NCBI RefSeq assembly: GCF_963678635.1
Contig: NC_087068.1
Coordinates: forward strand, 35,349,436 to 35,413,435
Direction: 5' to 3'
DNA length: 64,000 bases
Source of the DNA: Symsagittifera roscoffensis
Taxonomy: Eukaryota > Xenacoelomorpha > Acoela > Convolutidae
Below the pieces are notes generated by a model. The model was given only the letters and a program-made list of their open reading frames with translations. It did not search any database and had not been told where the DNA came from. Position 1 is the first letter of the stretch. Every line of letters starts with the position of its first letter. Positions 59,201 to 64,000 of the stretch are shown one piece after another. Both the position numbers and the translations under genes were made by a program.

Positions 59201-59703
59201 CTACCCTCCCCTTGCACGTGAGTTTAGAAAAAAAGGATCCTTAGAAGGGTAAAATTTGTAACTTTCTAGGTATATTTGACTGTTCATAATTGCTTTATTG
59301 TTGAACTATGAAGAAAGATTGATTTAATTTGGTACTGTGGATCGACCTACTAGAAAGTCTGTTTGCAGGTTCAGTAGATGTGGTCATATCGGACGGGACT
59401 TGTGTTGCCCAATTAGCCGAGGGATCCTACTTTGGTGAGATCTGTCTGCTGGCTAAACTGAGACGCACAGCCACTATCAAGGCAGAGACATTCTGCAACA
59501 TGTACAGTCTGGACCAGGCTGACTTCAGCCAGGTCCTCAGCGAGTTCCCCCAGATGAGGGCCAGAATGGAGGCGGTGGCCAGAGAGAGACTGGCTAAGCT
59601 GGGCAAGGAGACGGTCGATTTCGCCCACAAATCAGACATCATCGAAATGAACTACAGGGTGAGATTTAATGAGAACAAAAAAATAATGCCAATTAATATT
59701 TAG
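24617..59703 (+). CDS. HCN: HCN-type hyperpolarization-activated, cyclic-nucleotide-gated channel (8 exons in window)
   Basis: Coding exons 24617-24852, 31470-31805, 40287-40557, 41649-41798, 56516-56734, 57129-57275, 58574-58748 and 59369-59658 chain with matching phases (2,2,0,0,0,0,1) and GT-AG introns into about 608 codons. The product is a plasma-membrane cation channel subunit, expected to form tetramers opened by hyperpolarization and tuned by cAMP. It shows in order an HCN domain, S1-S4 voltage sensor, S5-pore-S6, C-linker and cyclic-nucleotide-binding domain. Compared with vertebrate HCNs it has longer S1-S2 and S3-S4 loops, GMGYG in the filter, and a short C-terminus. The first exon's 5' limit and the last exon's 3' limit are uncertain. 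Reading on past 59658 gives a stop at 59701-59703. Confidence 0.9.
26288..26440 (+). repeat. AT-rich AAT/CAT low-complexity tract
   Basis: A run of AATAAT, AATCAT and ATAATA triplets, interrupted by a poly-A stretch, with almost no G. It is simple-sequence DNA; the Asn/His-rich open frame through it is a by-product. Confidence 0.8.
27757..27865 (+). repeat. Dispersed repeat family F, copy 2
   Basis: It matches 2098-2245 in reverse: CCCACCCACCTCACACGAGC, ATTTTTTTGGTGTAACGA, GGTTTTACGAGGTTGATTAT and GAAGATCAAA. Confidence 0.5.
29072..29475 (+). repeat. Repeat family B, full-length diverged copy
   Basis: The start AGGGGTGCATCTAGGATATT and the end CGCATAAATCCGCT form a degenerate terminal inverted repeat of the CAGGGGCGGATCTAGG type. 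Internal landmarks TTTCCGAGCT, TTTTTTGGCGCGCGCTCC and ATATTGGCGCCAA are present in family order. About 400 bp with no protein, consistent with a non-autonomous DNA transposon. Confidence 0.65.
29634..29685. repeat. Alternating purine-pyrimidine AT tract
   Basis: TACATACGTATAAATATATA and similar steps extend over about 50 bp, forming self-complementary simple sequence. Confidence 0.8.
30472..30830 (+). repeat. Repeat family B copy
   Basis: CAGGGGCGGATCTAGGATTT at the start, then TTCTGCGCCGCAGGC, TTAGGCGCGCGCTCCCCCC, AATATTGGTGCCAAAGGCAC and GGATCGGTCGGCCAAAAATG. This is the clearest reference copy of the family in the window. Confidence 0.75.
31079..31350 (+). repeat. Repeat family B copy, 3'-truncated, before HCN exon 2
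   Basis: It starts CAGGGGCGGATCTAGGATTT and runs through TTCTGCGCCGCAGGC to GGCGCGCGCTCCCC, stopping about 120 bp before HCN exon 2. The GGCGCC part of the family is missing. Confidence 0.75.
31470..31805 (+). CDS. HCN: HCN exon 2: S1 and S2
   Basis: Acceptor gttttag|C, donor GCCAA|gtgtgt. It encodes S1 ([20 protein letters not shown]), a long extracellular loop, then S2 ([19 protein letters not shown]) and the S2-S3 turn (ILDSKLIA-K). The S1-S2 loop runs to about 50 residues and includes [14 protein letters not shown] and a Gly/Glu-rich stretch. In vertebrate HCNs, as I recall them, this loop is far shorter. The loop DNA is GC-rich and repetitive (GGCGGAGGAGGTGGAGAGGG), so it probably grew by slippage. 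Confidence 0.9.
31918..33360. repeat. Tandem array unit 1 (1443 bp)
   Basis: It begins with a family B internal segment (GGACGAAAATTTTGACGAC) and ends in family A sequence read in reverse (CGAGCACAAATATACTG, then CCGACTGCCTTTTCAGG). Its first 250 or so bases differ from unit 2 at several positions, while the rest looked identical to unit 2 wherever compared. Confidence 0.85.
33361..34803. repeat. Tandem array unit 2 (1443 bp)
   Basis: From about 32190 onward unit 1 repeats in unit 2 with an exact 1443-bp offset and no difference in the segments compared. This indicates a very recent duplication, gene conversion or an assembly duplication. Confidence 0.9.
34804..36579. repeat. Tandem array unit 3 (extended)
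   Basis: The first 250 or so bases match unit 2 closely; the remainder has scattered substitutions (for example GAAGACCGCCTG for GAAAACCGCCTT). It carries an extra 330 bp (36247-36579) of reverse family A sequence (TACACGCCATACTAAGTG) that units 1-2 lack. Confidence 0.85.
36580..38235. repeat. Tandem array unit 4
   Basis: It repeats 34930-36579 with an offset of about 1653 bp and few differences, including the extra 330-bp segment. The array ends at GGCTGATAGAAAAC. Confidence 0.85.
38236..40286. other. Rest of HCN intron 2
   Basis: AT-rich intronic DNA. No exon, RNA gene or clear repeat was recognised before the acceptor at 40286. Confidence 0.5.
40287..40557 (+). CDS. HCN: HCN exon 3: S3 and S4 voltage sensor
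   Basis: Acceptor cttatag|G, donor GAAGAG|gtgggt. It encodes S3 ([20 protein letters not shown]), a Gly/Ser-rich S3-S4 loop ([18 protein letters not shown]) and S4 ([16 protein letters not shown], then LLRITRLLK), ending QWEE as in HCN channels. S4 keeps a basic residue at every third position, with Thr at the family's interrupting Ser position. Four positions that are Arg in vertebrate HCNs are Lys here. The voltage sensor should move on hyperpolarization. Confidence 0.93.
40558..41648 (+). other. HCN intron 3
   Basis: A 1.1-kb intron. A family D terminus-like motif (GGAACGTTCTGTGCCAATTG) occurs near 40738. No microexon could be identified by eye. Confidence 0.6.
41649..41798 (+). CDS. HCN: HCN exon 4: S5 and turret
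   Basis: Acceptor tttttcag|GTG, donor CAGG|gtcagt, 50 codons in phase 0. It encodes the S4-S5 junction and S5 ([33 protein letters not shown]) and the turret ([12 protein letters not shown]). The start is four residues shorter than in vertebrate HCNs, where I recall a 162-nt exon (150 nt here). Confidence 0.92.
43669..43913 (+). repeat. 5' LTR of element 2
   Basis: It starts TGTCATCCGGCCGGATTGGC and ends GATAAATGACA. It shares CAACACGGCCAG, GACCGCTCAGAGCA and CCGTACGGATTCAATAG with the other LTRs. It is followed not by a primer-binding site but by ATAATTTAAATTTTC, which resembles the right-hand host flank. Confidence 0.8.
44178..44211 (+). repeat. (AG)17 microsatellite
   Basis: An uninterrupted AG dinucleotide run of about 34 bp within the leader/gag start of element 2, absent at the equivalent place in element 1. 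Confidence 0.95.
44655..45240 (+). pseudogene. Gag end and protease remnant, copy A of element 2
   Basis: Open stretches encode a gag-like basic/acidic segment ([20 protein letters not shown]) followed by the protease active-site region ([13 protein letters not shown]), with the D-S-G motif preserved. The nucleocapsid knuckle is degraded here but clearer in copy B ([16 protein letters not shown], one cysteine replaced by tyrosine). Confidence 0.6.
45660..46990 (+). pseudogene. RT-RNase H remnant, copy A of element 2
   Basis: At about 46080-46120 the palm reads [14 protein letters not shown]: the Y-x-D-D catalytic pair is replaced by S-Y, so the polymerase would be dead. The thumb/connection ([18 protein letters not shown]) and RNase H ([12 protein letters not shown]) follow with stops and shifts. 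Confidence 0.65.
47176..48560 (+). pseudogene. Integrase remnant, copy A of element 2
   Basis: The H2C2 finger region is open at about 47497-47700 ([34 protein letters not shown]), and catalytic-core-like sequence follows at about 47807-48079 ([20 protein letters not shown]). The second finger histidine is lost (HLTNP against HLTHP in element 1). Confidence 0.6.
49107..49265 (+). repeat. 3'-end module of element 2, first occurrence
   Basis: GGTAAAGGGAACAAATGAAA through AAAAGCAGCGAACCAG is repeated at about 52437-52592, just before the 3' LTR. Here it runs straight into gag sequence equivalent to 44655, which marks the duplication junction. Confidence 0.75.
49267..50050 (+). pseudogene. Gag-protease remnant, copy B of element 2
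   Basis: It repeats 44655-45440 with scattered differences ([30 protein letters not shown]). The nucleocapsid segment lies at about 49410-49455. Copy B differs from copy A at enough positions to show the duplication is not new. Confidence 0.6.
50270..51410 (+). pseudogene. RT-RNase H remnant, copy B of element 2
   Basis: It parallels 45660-46800. The palm reads [14 protein letters not shown], so the loss of the catalytic aspartates is shared with copy A and predates the duplication. It ends at a deletion junction near 51408 that joins it to sequence equivalent to 47290. Confidence 0.6.
51411..52436 (+). pseudogene. Integrase remnant, copy B of element 2
   Basis: It matches copy A from about 47290 on ([37 protein letters not shown]) and keeps core sequence that copy A lacks (52150-52230). 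At about 52436 it jumps to the 3'-end module, missing most of the segment 48240-49100. Confidence 0.6.
52593..52710 (+). repeat. Truncated 3' LTR of element 2
   Basis: Only the distal half of the LTR remains (CAGAGCAACGATTAAGAGG, GAATCCGTAGGGATTCAATA), ending GGTATGATA directly before the ATAAT target duplication. The U3-like first half has been lost. Confidence 0.75.
52716..56515. other. 3' part of HCN intron 4
   Basis: AT-rich intronic DNA. Apart from the mini element at 53695 and the partial duplicate of the left flank at 52990-53090, no exon or repeat was recognised up to the acceptor at 56515. Confidence 0.5.
53695..53760. mobile_element. Minimal family B-type inverted-repeat element
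   Basis: GGGGCGGATCTAAG at the left and CTAAATCCGCCCC at the right form terminal inverted repeats of the family B type around about 40 bp of remaining sequence (CACTAAAAAGACCC is a family B block). It looks like an extreme internal deletion. Confidence 0.55.
56516..56734 (+). CDS. HCN: HCN exon 5: pore loop and S6
   Basis: Acceptor atttcag|AAT, donor GAAAAG|gtaact, 73 codons in phase 0. I recall vertebrate HCN genes also having a 219-nt exon here. It encodes the pore helix ([11 protein letters not shown]), the selectivity filter GMGYG at 56576-56590 and S6 ([28 protein letters not shown]), then the start of the C-linker (YSRRLFTEK). The GYG core keeps K/Na permeability plausible. The residues before it are Gly-Met rather than the Cys-Ile of vertebrate HCNs. 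Confidence 0.95.
56735..57128 (+). other. HCN intron 5
   Basis: A 394-bp intron between gtaact and tgtgtag. The frame of exon 5 happens to stay open well into it. No repeat recognised. Confidence 0.8.
57129..57275 (+). CDS. HCN: HCN exon 6: C-linker
   Basis: Acceptor gtgtag|ATG, donor CGAAAT|gtcagt, 49 codons in phase 0 (147 nt, the size I recall for the vertebrate exon). It encodes C-linker helices A'-D' ([44 protein letters not shown]). In HCN channels this part forms the tetrameric gating ring that passes cAMP binding to the pore. Confidence 0.95.
57276..58573 (+). other. HCN intron 6
   Basis: A 1.3-kb intron holding a complete family A copy (57474-58002); otherwise AT-rich. Confidence 0.8.
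57474..58002 (+). repeat. Repeat family A, complete reference copy
   Basis: The best copy in the window, about 529 bp. It has the start hairpin (TTCCG, CTTTCG, CGAAAG, CGGAA arms), GGAATATTTGTGCTCGGGGT, the GCG-rich double block around AACGCGCGATATATTTCGCG, TGGCGTGTGGGGGGATGATT, TCCATAAACCTTAAAAGGC, and the end TTCGCCCTGATACGAGCAG. It encodes no protein. Confidence 0.8.
58574..58748 (+). CDS. HCN: HCN exon 7: end of C-linker and first half of CNBD
   Basis: Acceptor gtaatag|GAA, donor AACAG|gttcac, ending in phase 1. It encodes [17 protein letters not shown], then [17 protein letters not shown] and KMYFIQTG, the start of the beta-roll that cradles cAMP. Its split from exon 8 falls in the loop after FIQTG. 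Confidence 0.93.
58749..59368 (+). other. HCN intron 7
   Basis: A 620-bp intron between gttcac and ttgcag. No repeat recognised. Confidence 0.8.
59369..59658 (+). CDS. HCN: HCN exon 8: cAMP-binding half of CNBD
   Basis: Acceptor gtttgcag|GT completes Gly (phase 1). It encodes the phosphate-binding cassette ([20 protein letters not shown]) with the Glu of FGE and the Arg-Thr of RRTA that contact cAMP in HCN channels. The C-helix follows ([17 protein letters not shown]). It ends either at a donor (CTACAGG|gtgaga, phase 0) leading to an exon I could not find, or by reading on 14 codons to TAG at 59701-59703, which would give an unusually short C-terminus. Confidence 0.9.
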
Positions 59704-60660
59704 ATCGCCTATCAGATGCTCAACTGTAGCATGTGAATCAGATCCAATCAAAACAAAGCAACAACACTACGTAGTGTTAAGAAAATGTCAGCAAAGACAA
59801 GTTATAACTAATTTTGCTTCTGACTGTAATTATTGAGACGTACCCAAGCACCTGGTCTGATGACCAAGGACGGATCTGATATAGTTTTTGACATCTGACA
59901 TGGTATGGTATGGTTTGAGACAAACTTTTTCATCATTTTTGCAACTGCTGACAATTATCGTTAAATCACCGGGAGACATATTCAGCACGTAAATTGTTTT
60001 TAATTTGTAAGACTTCGTTTTAAATTGTAAGTCTTTTGGTTAACCATTTTTTCTACAGGCGTCTACAGGCGCCCAAAAAGCCAACTTTAGATCAAAACTT
60101 GTTTACAAAAGCCCAAAAACGTTATTTTTAGCTTGTTAATTTCAAAGTATTGCCTGTTGCACAAAATATTGTGGCATAACAGCTTCTTAATTACGTTTTA
60201 GGAGAGATCGGAAAATCAATTTAGCTGGTCTAAAAAAAGTGCACAAAATCTTCAACATTTTTTTGAAAATCCTCCCTGTATCAAAAAAATATTTTGTCCG
60301 CCAATGATAAAAGTGATCGAAAATCATCGAAAAAGAATACTTTATTTACCTCGGTTGTTTTACTGTAATTTTTTGAATGTAACTGCTACAAATTTTCCAA
60401 CAAAAAACGTATTCAGAATTTTCATTCATATAGCGTAAACTTTTGACATCTGATGAGACAAAAAGATTTTAAATCATTTCTACAACTTCTGACATTTATT
60501 GTAAAATAACTCGGAAACATATATTGAGCTCATGTACTTGTTTATAAAATGTAAAACTTTAACACTTGAATAAGAAACTTTCAAACTCTCGCTACAGTAT
60601 TTAAAGTTTCGAGAGATTGTGTACGACCATACAAAATGCATATACTTTCCCGTCTTCTGA
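59704..60660. repeat. 3' flank of HCN with a duplicated 130-bp block
   Basis: 59895-60020 and 60435-60570 are diverged copies of each other (TTTTGACATCTGA, ACTGCTGACAATTAT or ACTTCTGACATTTAT, then GGRRACATAT). Between them 60065-60290 holds a reverse, degraded family B piece (GAAAATCAATTTAGCTGGTC). No HCN exon was recognised. Confidence 0.45.
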
Positions 60661-61030
60661 AAAAAGCAGACGCAGATCTAAGTTTTTCTCGAGTGGGAGA
60701 GGTTGTTTTAAAAAAAATTTTTTTTAAAGTTTTTCAAGTTTTTGTTGATTTTTTTATTTTGATAGATTTGATTTTCTGGGCTCTCCGAAAACACTAAAAG
60801 GCTCATTTTGTCCAAACAAATGTGCTTTGCAGTCAAATTTATGAATAAAAAAGAGTGCCAAAATAGCCGTTTCTGAGACTTAGTGGTATCTTTTTTTTTC
60901 ACGCGCTACGACTTTCAATTTAGCATATACCAACGTGACTCTAGAATAAGTCAACATAAAACAAATGTCGTAGAAGAGTACCAAAAGAGTACCTTTTGGG
61001 GATCGAAGGGTCAATGCCCCGGAAAAAAAG
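60660..61030 (+). repeat. Repeat family B, heavily decayed copy
   Basis: Family landmarks persist in order: CAGACGCAGATCTAAG, TTCTCGAGTGGGAGAGG, GATAGATTTGATTTTCTGGG, CTCTCCGAAAACACTAAAAG, CACGCGCTACGACTTTC and AGAGTACCAAAAGAG. It is much older than the copies at 30-35 kb. Confidence 0.5.
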
Positions 61031-61909
61031 AGCATCGAGCAGCACCCCACTAGTCGTGTATTGAGTAGCAAAAAAATCTTAAAAAAATTGTTGTGTCGAG
61101 AAAAACTGACAATTTTTCCATTTTTTTCTAGACCCAGTTACACAAAATTTGATGACAGGAGTGATTACAGACTGGCCGGCAAGTTTAATTCCACGTTTAC
61201 TGAAACTTTAAGTTAGTTGAACCAGTGTTGCTTCTGATTTTCACCATTTTTTTGTGAGTTTTTTTGAATCTTTTTTAATTTTTAGTTTCTCATTATGTCG
61301 AATTTCTCAAACTTAATTCATTGTGGCTGGCAGAAAGTTCTGATGTATTTGCTATTCAGCTAATTTATTATGTTCAACGTGAAGGCTGCATATTGTTCCG
61401 CACTCAAAGCCCTTACAAGTTAAAGCTAGCTGTCTGATAGAGGACCGAAAAATATCCATGTGCAAACCAGTGTCTGGCACGTGGTTGACAGTAGATACAT
61501 TCAAAAAGCTAAATTGTTTACCAATTTTTTCCTTTTTTCGGAAGGAAAAAGTAAGTTTATAAGGTTTGAATGGCAATAGAAGCTCTCAAATTTGAAGAAT
61601 GTGGACTGACAACAACGGTCATTGTGTGGGTCAATGTAGTCTATTAGTATCTAAACACAAAAAGTGTCTTAGTATGTTTTCACGATGATTTGAAAGTCCC
61701 TAAAACCTATATTAGAGCAAACTCACTTATATAATGATGACAACCTGAGTGCTTCTATTGCCCTTCAAACTTGATAAACTTACTTTCTCTTATCAAATAT
61801 CCATCAATCAAAAAATGTTAGCTAGATTTCATAGAATATAGGTGGAACCGGTATCGCAATAGCAAAAAAGGCGGAATGGGAAAAATAAAAAGTTCTCAAA
61901 ATCAAAATT
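61031..61909. other. No gene seen
   Basis: AT-rich DNA without a recognised exon or repeat. A minus-strand open frame at about 61352-61576 has no recognisable family or splice context. Confidence 0.4.
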
Positions 61910-61914
61910 TGCGC

Positions 61915-62030
61915 ATTCGGTCAAGGTTTTAGTCAATTCGCAACTAAAATTTTGTTGATAGAGTAAAGCTTGTAACTCAAGTAACAAAACTTTTGGTTGA
62001 GAATTGACTAAAACTCGGGCGAAGGTCATT
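61915..62030. mobile_element. Short foldback element
   Basis: The left arm GGTTTTAGTCAATTCGCAAC, TAAAATTTTGTTGATAGAG is complementary to the right arm AACAAAACTTTTGGTTGAG, AATTGACTAAAACTC, with only about 15 bp between. It looks like a small MITE or hairpin. Confidence 0.65.
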
Positions 62031-64000
62031 AGAAATTATCATTCCTGTTCCAACATCTTTAACTTTATGTCAAATAAAATATAAGATCTTTTTTTTCAGC
62101 CAGATAAAGCAAAACAAAGGAATTGGAACAGTAGAAAAACTGACTTCTATTAGGTTACGAGCATCTAAGACTAGAAAAAAAAGTTTCTAATTTCAATCAA
62201 GTTTCCTAGATGTTTCATTATTGACGCTATGCAATCAAACGAAAAAAAATTGACAAAATTGATAAAACATTTTTGTCAACTGTACATACCAGACAACAAA
62301 ATCTTAAGTCAGTTCATCTGTTGAAAATTGAAAACACGTAGACTCAAATTTTGCTGGACTGAAATAAATTTTTGTGAACTTTTTTTCAACAAACACGTGC
62401 TTAAAAAAGTAGGTTTTTTACGTTGCTCCTGGGGCGTCTCTGGCACGCTCATTGGGTTTCTGATTTTGACATCCTCTCATATGTAACTACTGTGAAAAAA
62501 GTACTTAAAGTTGAATTTGTCATTATTATTTCATGTAAAAAATAAAACTACGGGAAATTGAATCCACATCCGAAATTCACCCGAAAATTTTCAACTGATT
62601 TGACAACTGATTCAAAAATTTTTCTTGAATTGTTACTTTTTCATTTCTTTGTAGAAAAAAAATCATGGTTCAATTTATAGTTTAGAGAAAGATTATGATG
62701 GCACATACTCCTTACAATACCTCCGCCACAGCGTGGCTGCACTTTTTGCAAATGCTTCTAATTGCTCTTTCGATTCCGACTATGGCTATTAAAACAAACG
62801 AGTTTGCGCGTATCGGGGCAAAACAAATTGTATCGAGCCGTCTACATGTCTGAAAAATTTCTTTTAAGATTTTTTTTGAAACTTCGGAAGTACAGCGCGA
62901 CAAATAATCTAGAATGAATCATTCAAATCGAGTCTTTTTGAAACTAGGTACTTGGTGTTGAACAAATAACACAAAAACCAAAAGATTTAGCCATGATAGC
63001 AGTGTTAAATCCACAAAGTCAGTGTTTCAAAGTCAGCAGAAACATGAATTTTTTGCAGTCTTTTGACGATACAATTTTCAATTGCACAGAAAGTTTAAAG
63101 ACGGACTTAAAAAATTCAAGGCTAGAGAAATACATAAATTTTGAATGGAAAAAATTTTCTTCAATTTCGGAAAAAAGAGAGAATTAAATGCTTTTTTAAT
63201 ACGACAACAGCTTGGAAAAGATTTTTGTGGAGAAAAAACAATTTCCACAAAAGAACAAGCCAGGTAACTTGTTGGATTGCTAGTAGACCAAAGTCTCACC
63301 TTTTTTTCAGCTTATTTATACAAATGTTTATGCAAAATAGCTTTTGCAACTCAGTCAATATAAACGCGTGCGACGATGGTATCATTATAAACATGTTCTT
63401 GACATCAATACTTTTATCTCATTTATCTTTTGATTCCATTTTTCAAAACTTTTCCCAATTTTAAAATTAACAGACGAAATGAACCTTACCACTGGGTAAT
63501 CAAAATCTGCTTCCTTTGCAGAAATTATGATCATGTAGGAGATCTATTTCTCAAGTCTAAAGTTTTACCAGTTAACAAACAAACTAATCTTTACTCAACA
63601 TAGCTTGACTAGAAAGTTTAATGTGGAGAAAAAGACCAAGACAAACGAAATTGTAAGAAGTATATCTATAACAGAGTACCTGTAAAACTGAACGAGCGCA
63701 CAAAACAATTGAAAAAAGTTAGGTTCCTACAAACACATTGGTGAAAAAAATCTGTATCAAAGAGTAGTTGTAACAATGGAACAATTTAAACGTGAAGCTG
63801 AGAAACGTCAGACCTAAGCAAAAAATATATAGGATTTTCAGACATTTTTGTTAGACATACACTAGAAAACTTTTTCTGATAGATCCATTACATATTTTCG
63901 AGGTTAGTTTAAAATCTAATAAAGTGTACAAGTTACAGGGTTTTTTTACATGCCGGTGTAGCTGTTGACTTTTAACGTATTGTGGGAGTTTAATTTAATA
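62031..64000. other. No gene seen
   Basis: AT-rich DNA. A moderately GC-richer patch at 62710-62850 has an open minus-strand frame, but no family or splice support. If the HCN gene has a further C-terminal exon, it is not recognisable here. Confidence 0.4.

Noticed and set aside
61352-61576. A 74-codon minus-strand frame downstream of HCN
   Set aside because: No recognisable motif, no compositional contrast and no splice signals that would make it an exon.
1-64000. tRNA genes, CRISPR arrays, bacterial operons
   Set aside because: No cloverleaf-like A/B box pairs, no regularly spaced repeat-spacer arrays and no prokaryotic gene packing were seen; regular repeats present are transposon-internal or segmental duplications.

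Overview
The window is nuclear DNA of an invertebrate animal. The background is AT-rich, with GC-richer coding exons split by GT-AG introns. It carries an HCN/CNG-type ion channel gene, a secreted LDL-receptor class A repeat protein, Ty3/gypsy-like LTR retrotransposons and many short foldback transposons. I cannot name the phylum from the sequence alone. There is no bacterial-style gene packing, CRISPR array or recognisable tRNA/rRNA gene.

Layout. 1-6.5 kb: no convincing gene; copies of several dispersed repeat families, called A, D, F and G here. 6.5-8.1 kb: three inverted-repeat transposons in a row, the first carrying a 3 x 84 bp tandem array and five E2F-like sites. 8.4-10.1 kb: a two-exon gene for a secreted protein of nine LDLa modules. 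10.9-12.0 kb: old repeat copies. 12.4-18.8 kb: a decayed Ty3/gypsy-like retrotransposon with a 5-bp target duplication. 19.4-22.9 kb: repeats, including a 680-bp foldback element packed with about 18 near-palindromic GCGGAATCCGC units. 24.6-59.7 kb: one large HCN channel gene on the + strand. 59.7-64 kb: repeats and no recognised gene.

The HCN gene is the centrepiece. Eight coding exons can be chained with consistent splice phases. They encode the HCN domain, S1-S2, S3-S4, S5, pore-S6, C-linker and a two-exon cyclic-nucleotide-binding domain, about 608 codons in all. Its introns hold most of the window's mobile DNA. Intron 2 contains recent tandem duplications with periods of about 1443 and 1653 bp. 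Intron 4 (14.7 kb) holds a 9-kb LTR retrotransposon whose interior is itself duplicated without an LTR between the copies. The channel keeps the voltage sensor and cAMP-binding signature but has GMGYG in the selectivity filter where vertebrate HCNs have CIGYG. It also has Gly/Ser-rich insertions in two extracellular loops and an S4-S5 junction four residues shorter than in vertebrates.

The two clear host genes, LDLa protein and HCN channel, lie on the same strand about 14.5 kb apart and show no functional link. Everything between and inside them is dominated by mobile elements. Exon boundaries were assigned by eye from splice signals and family alignment recalled from memory; no database search was run.
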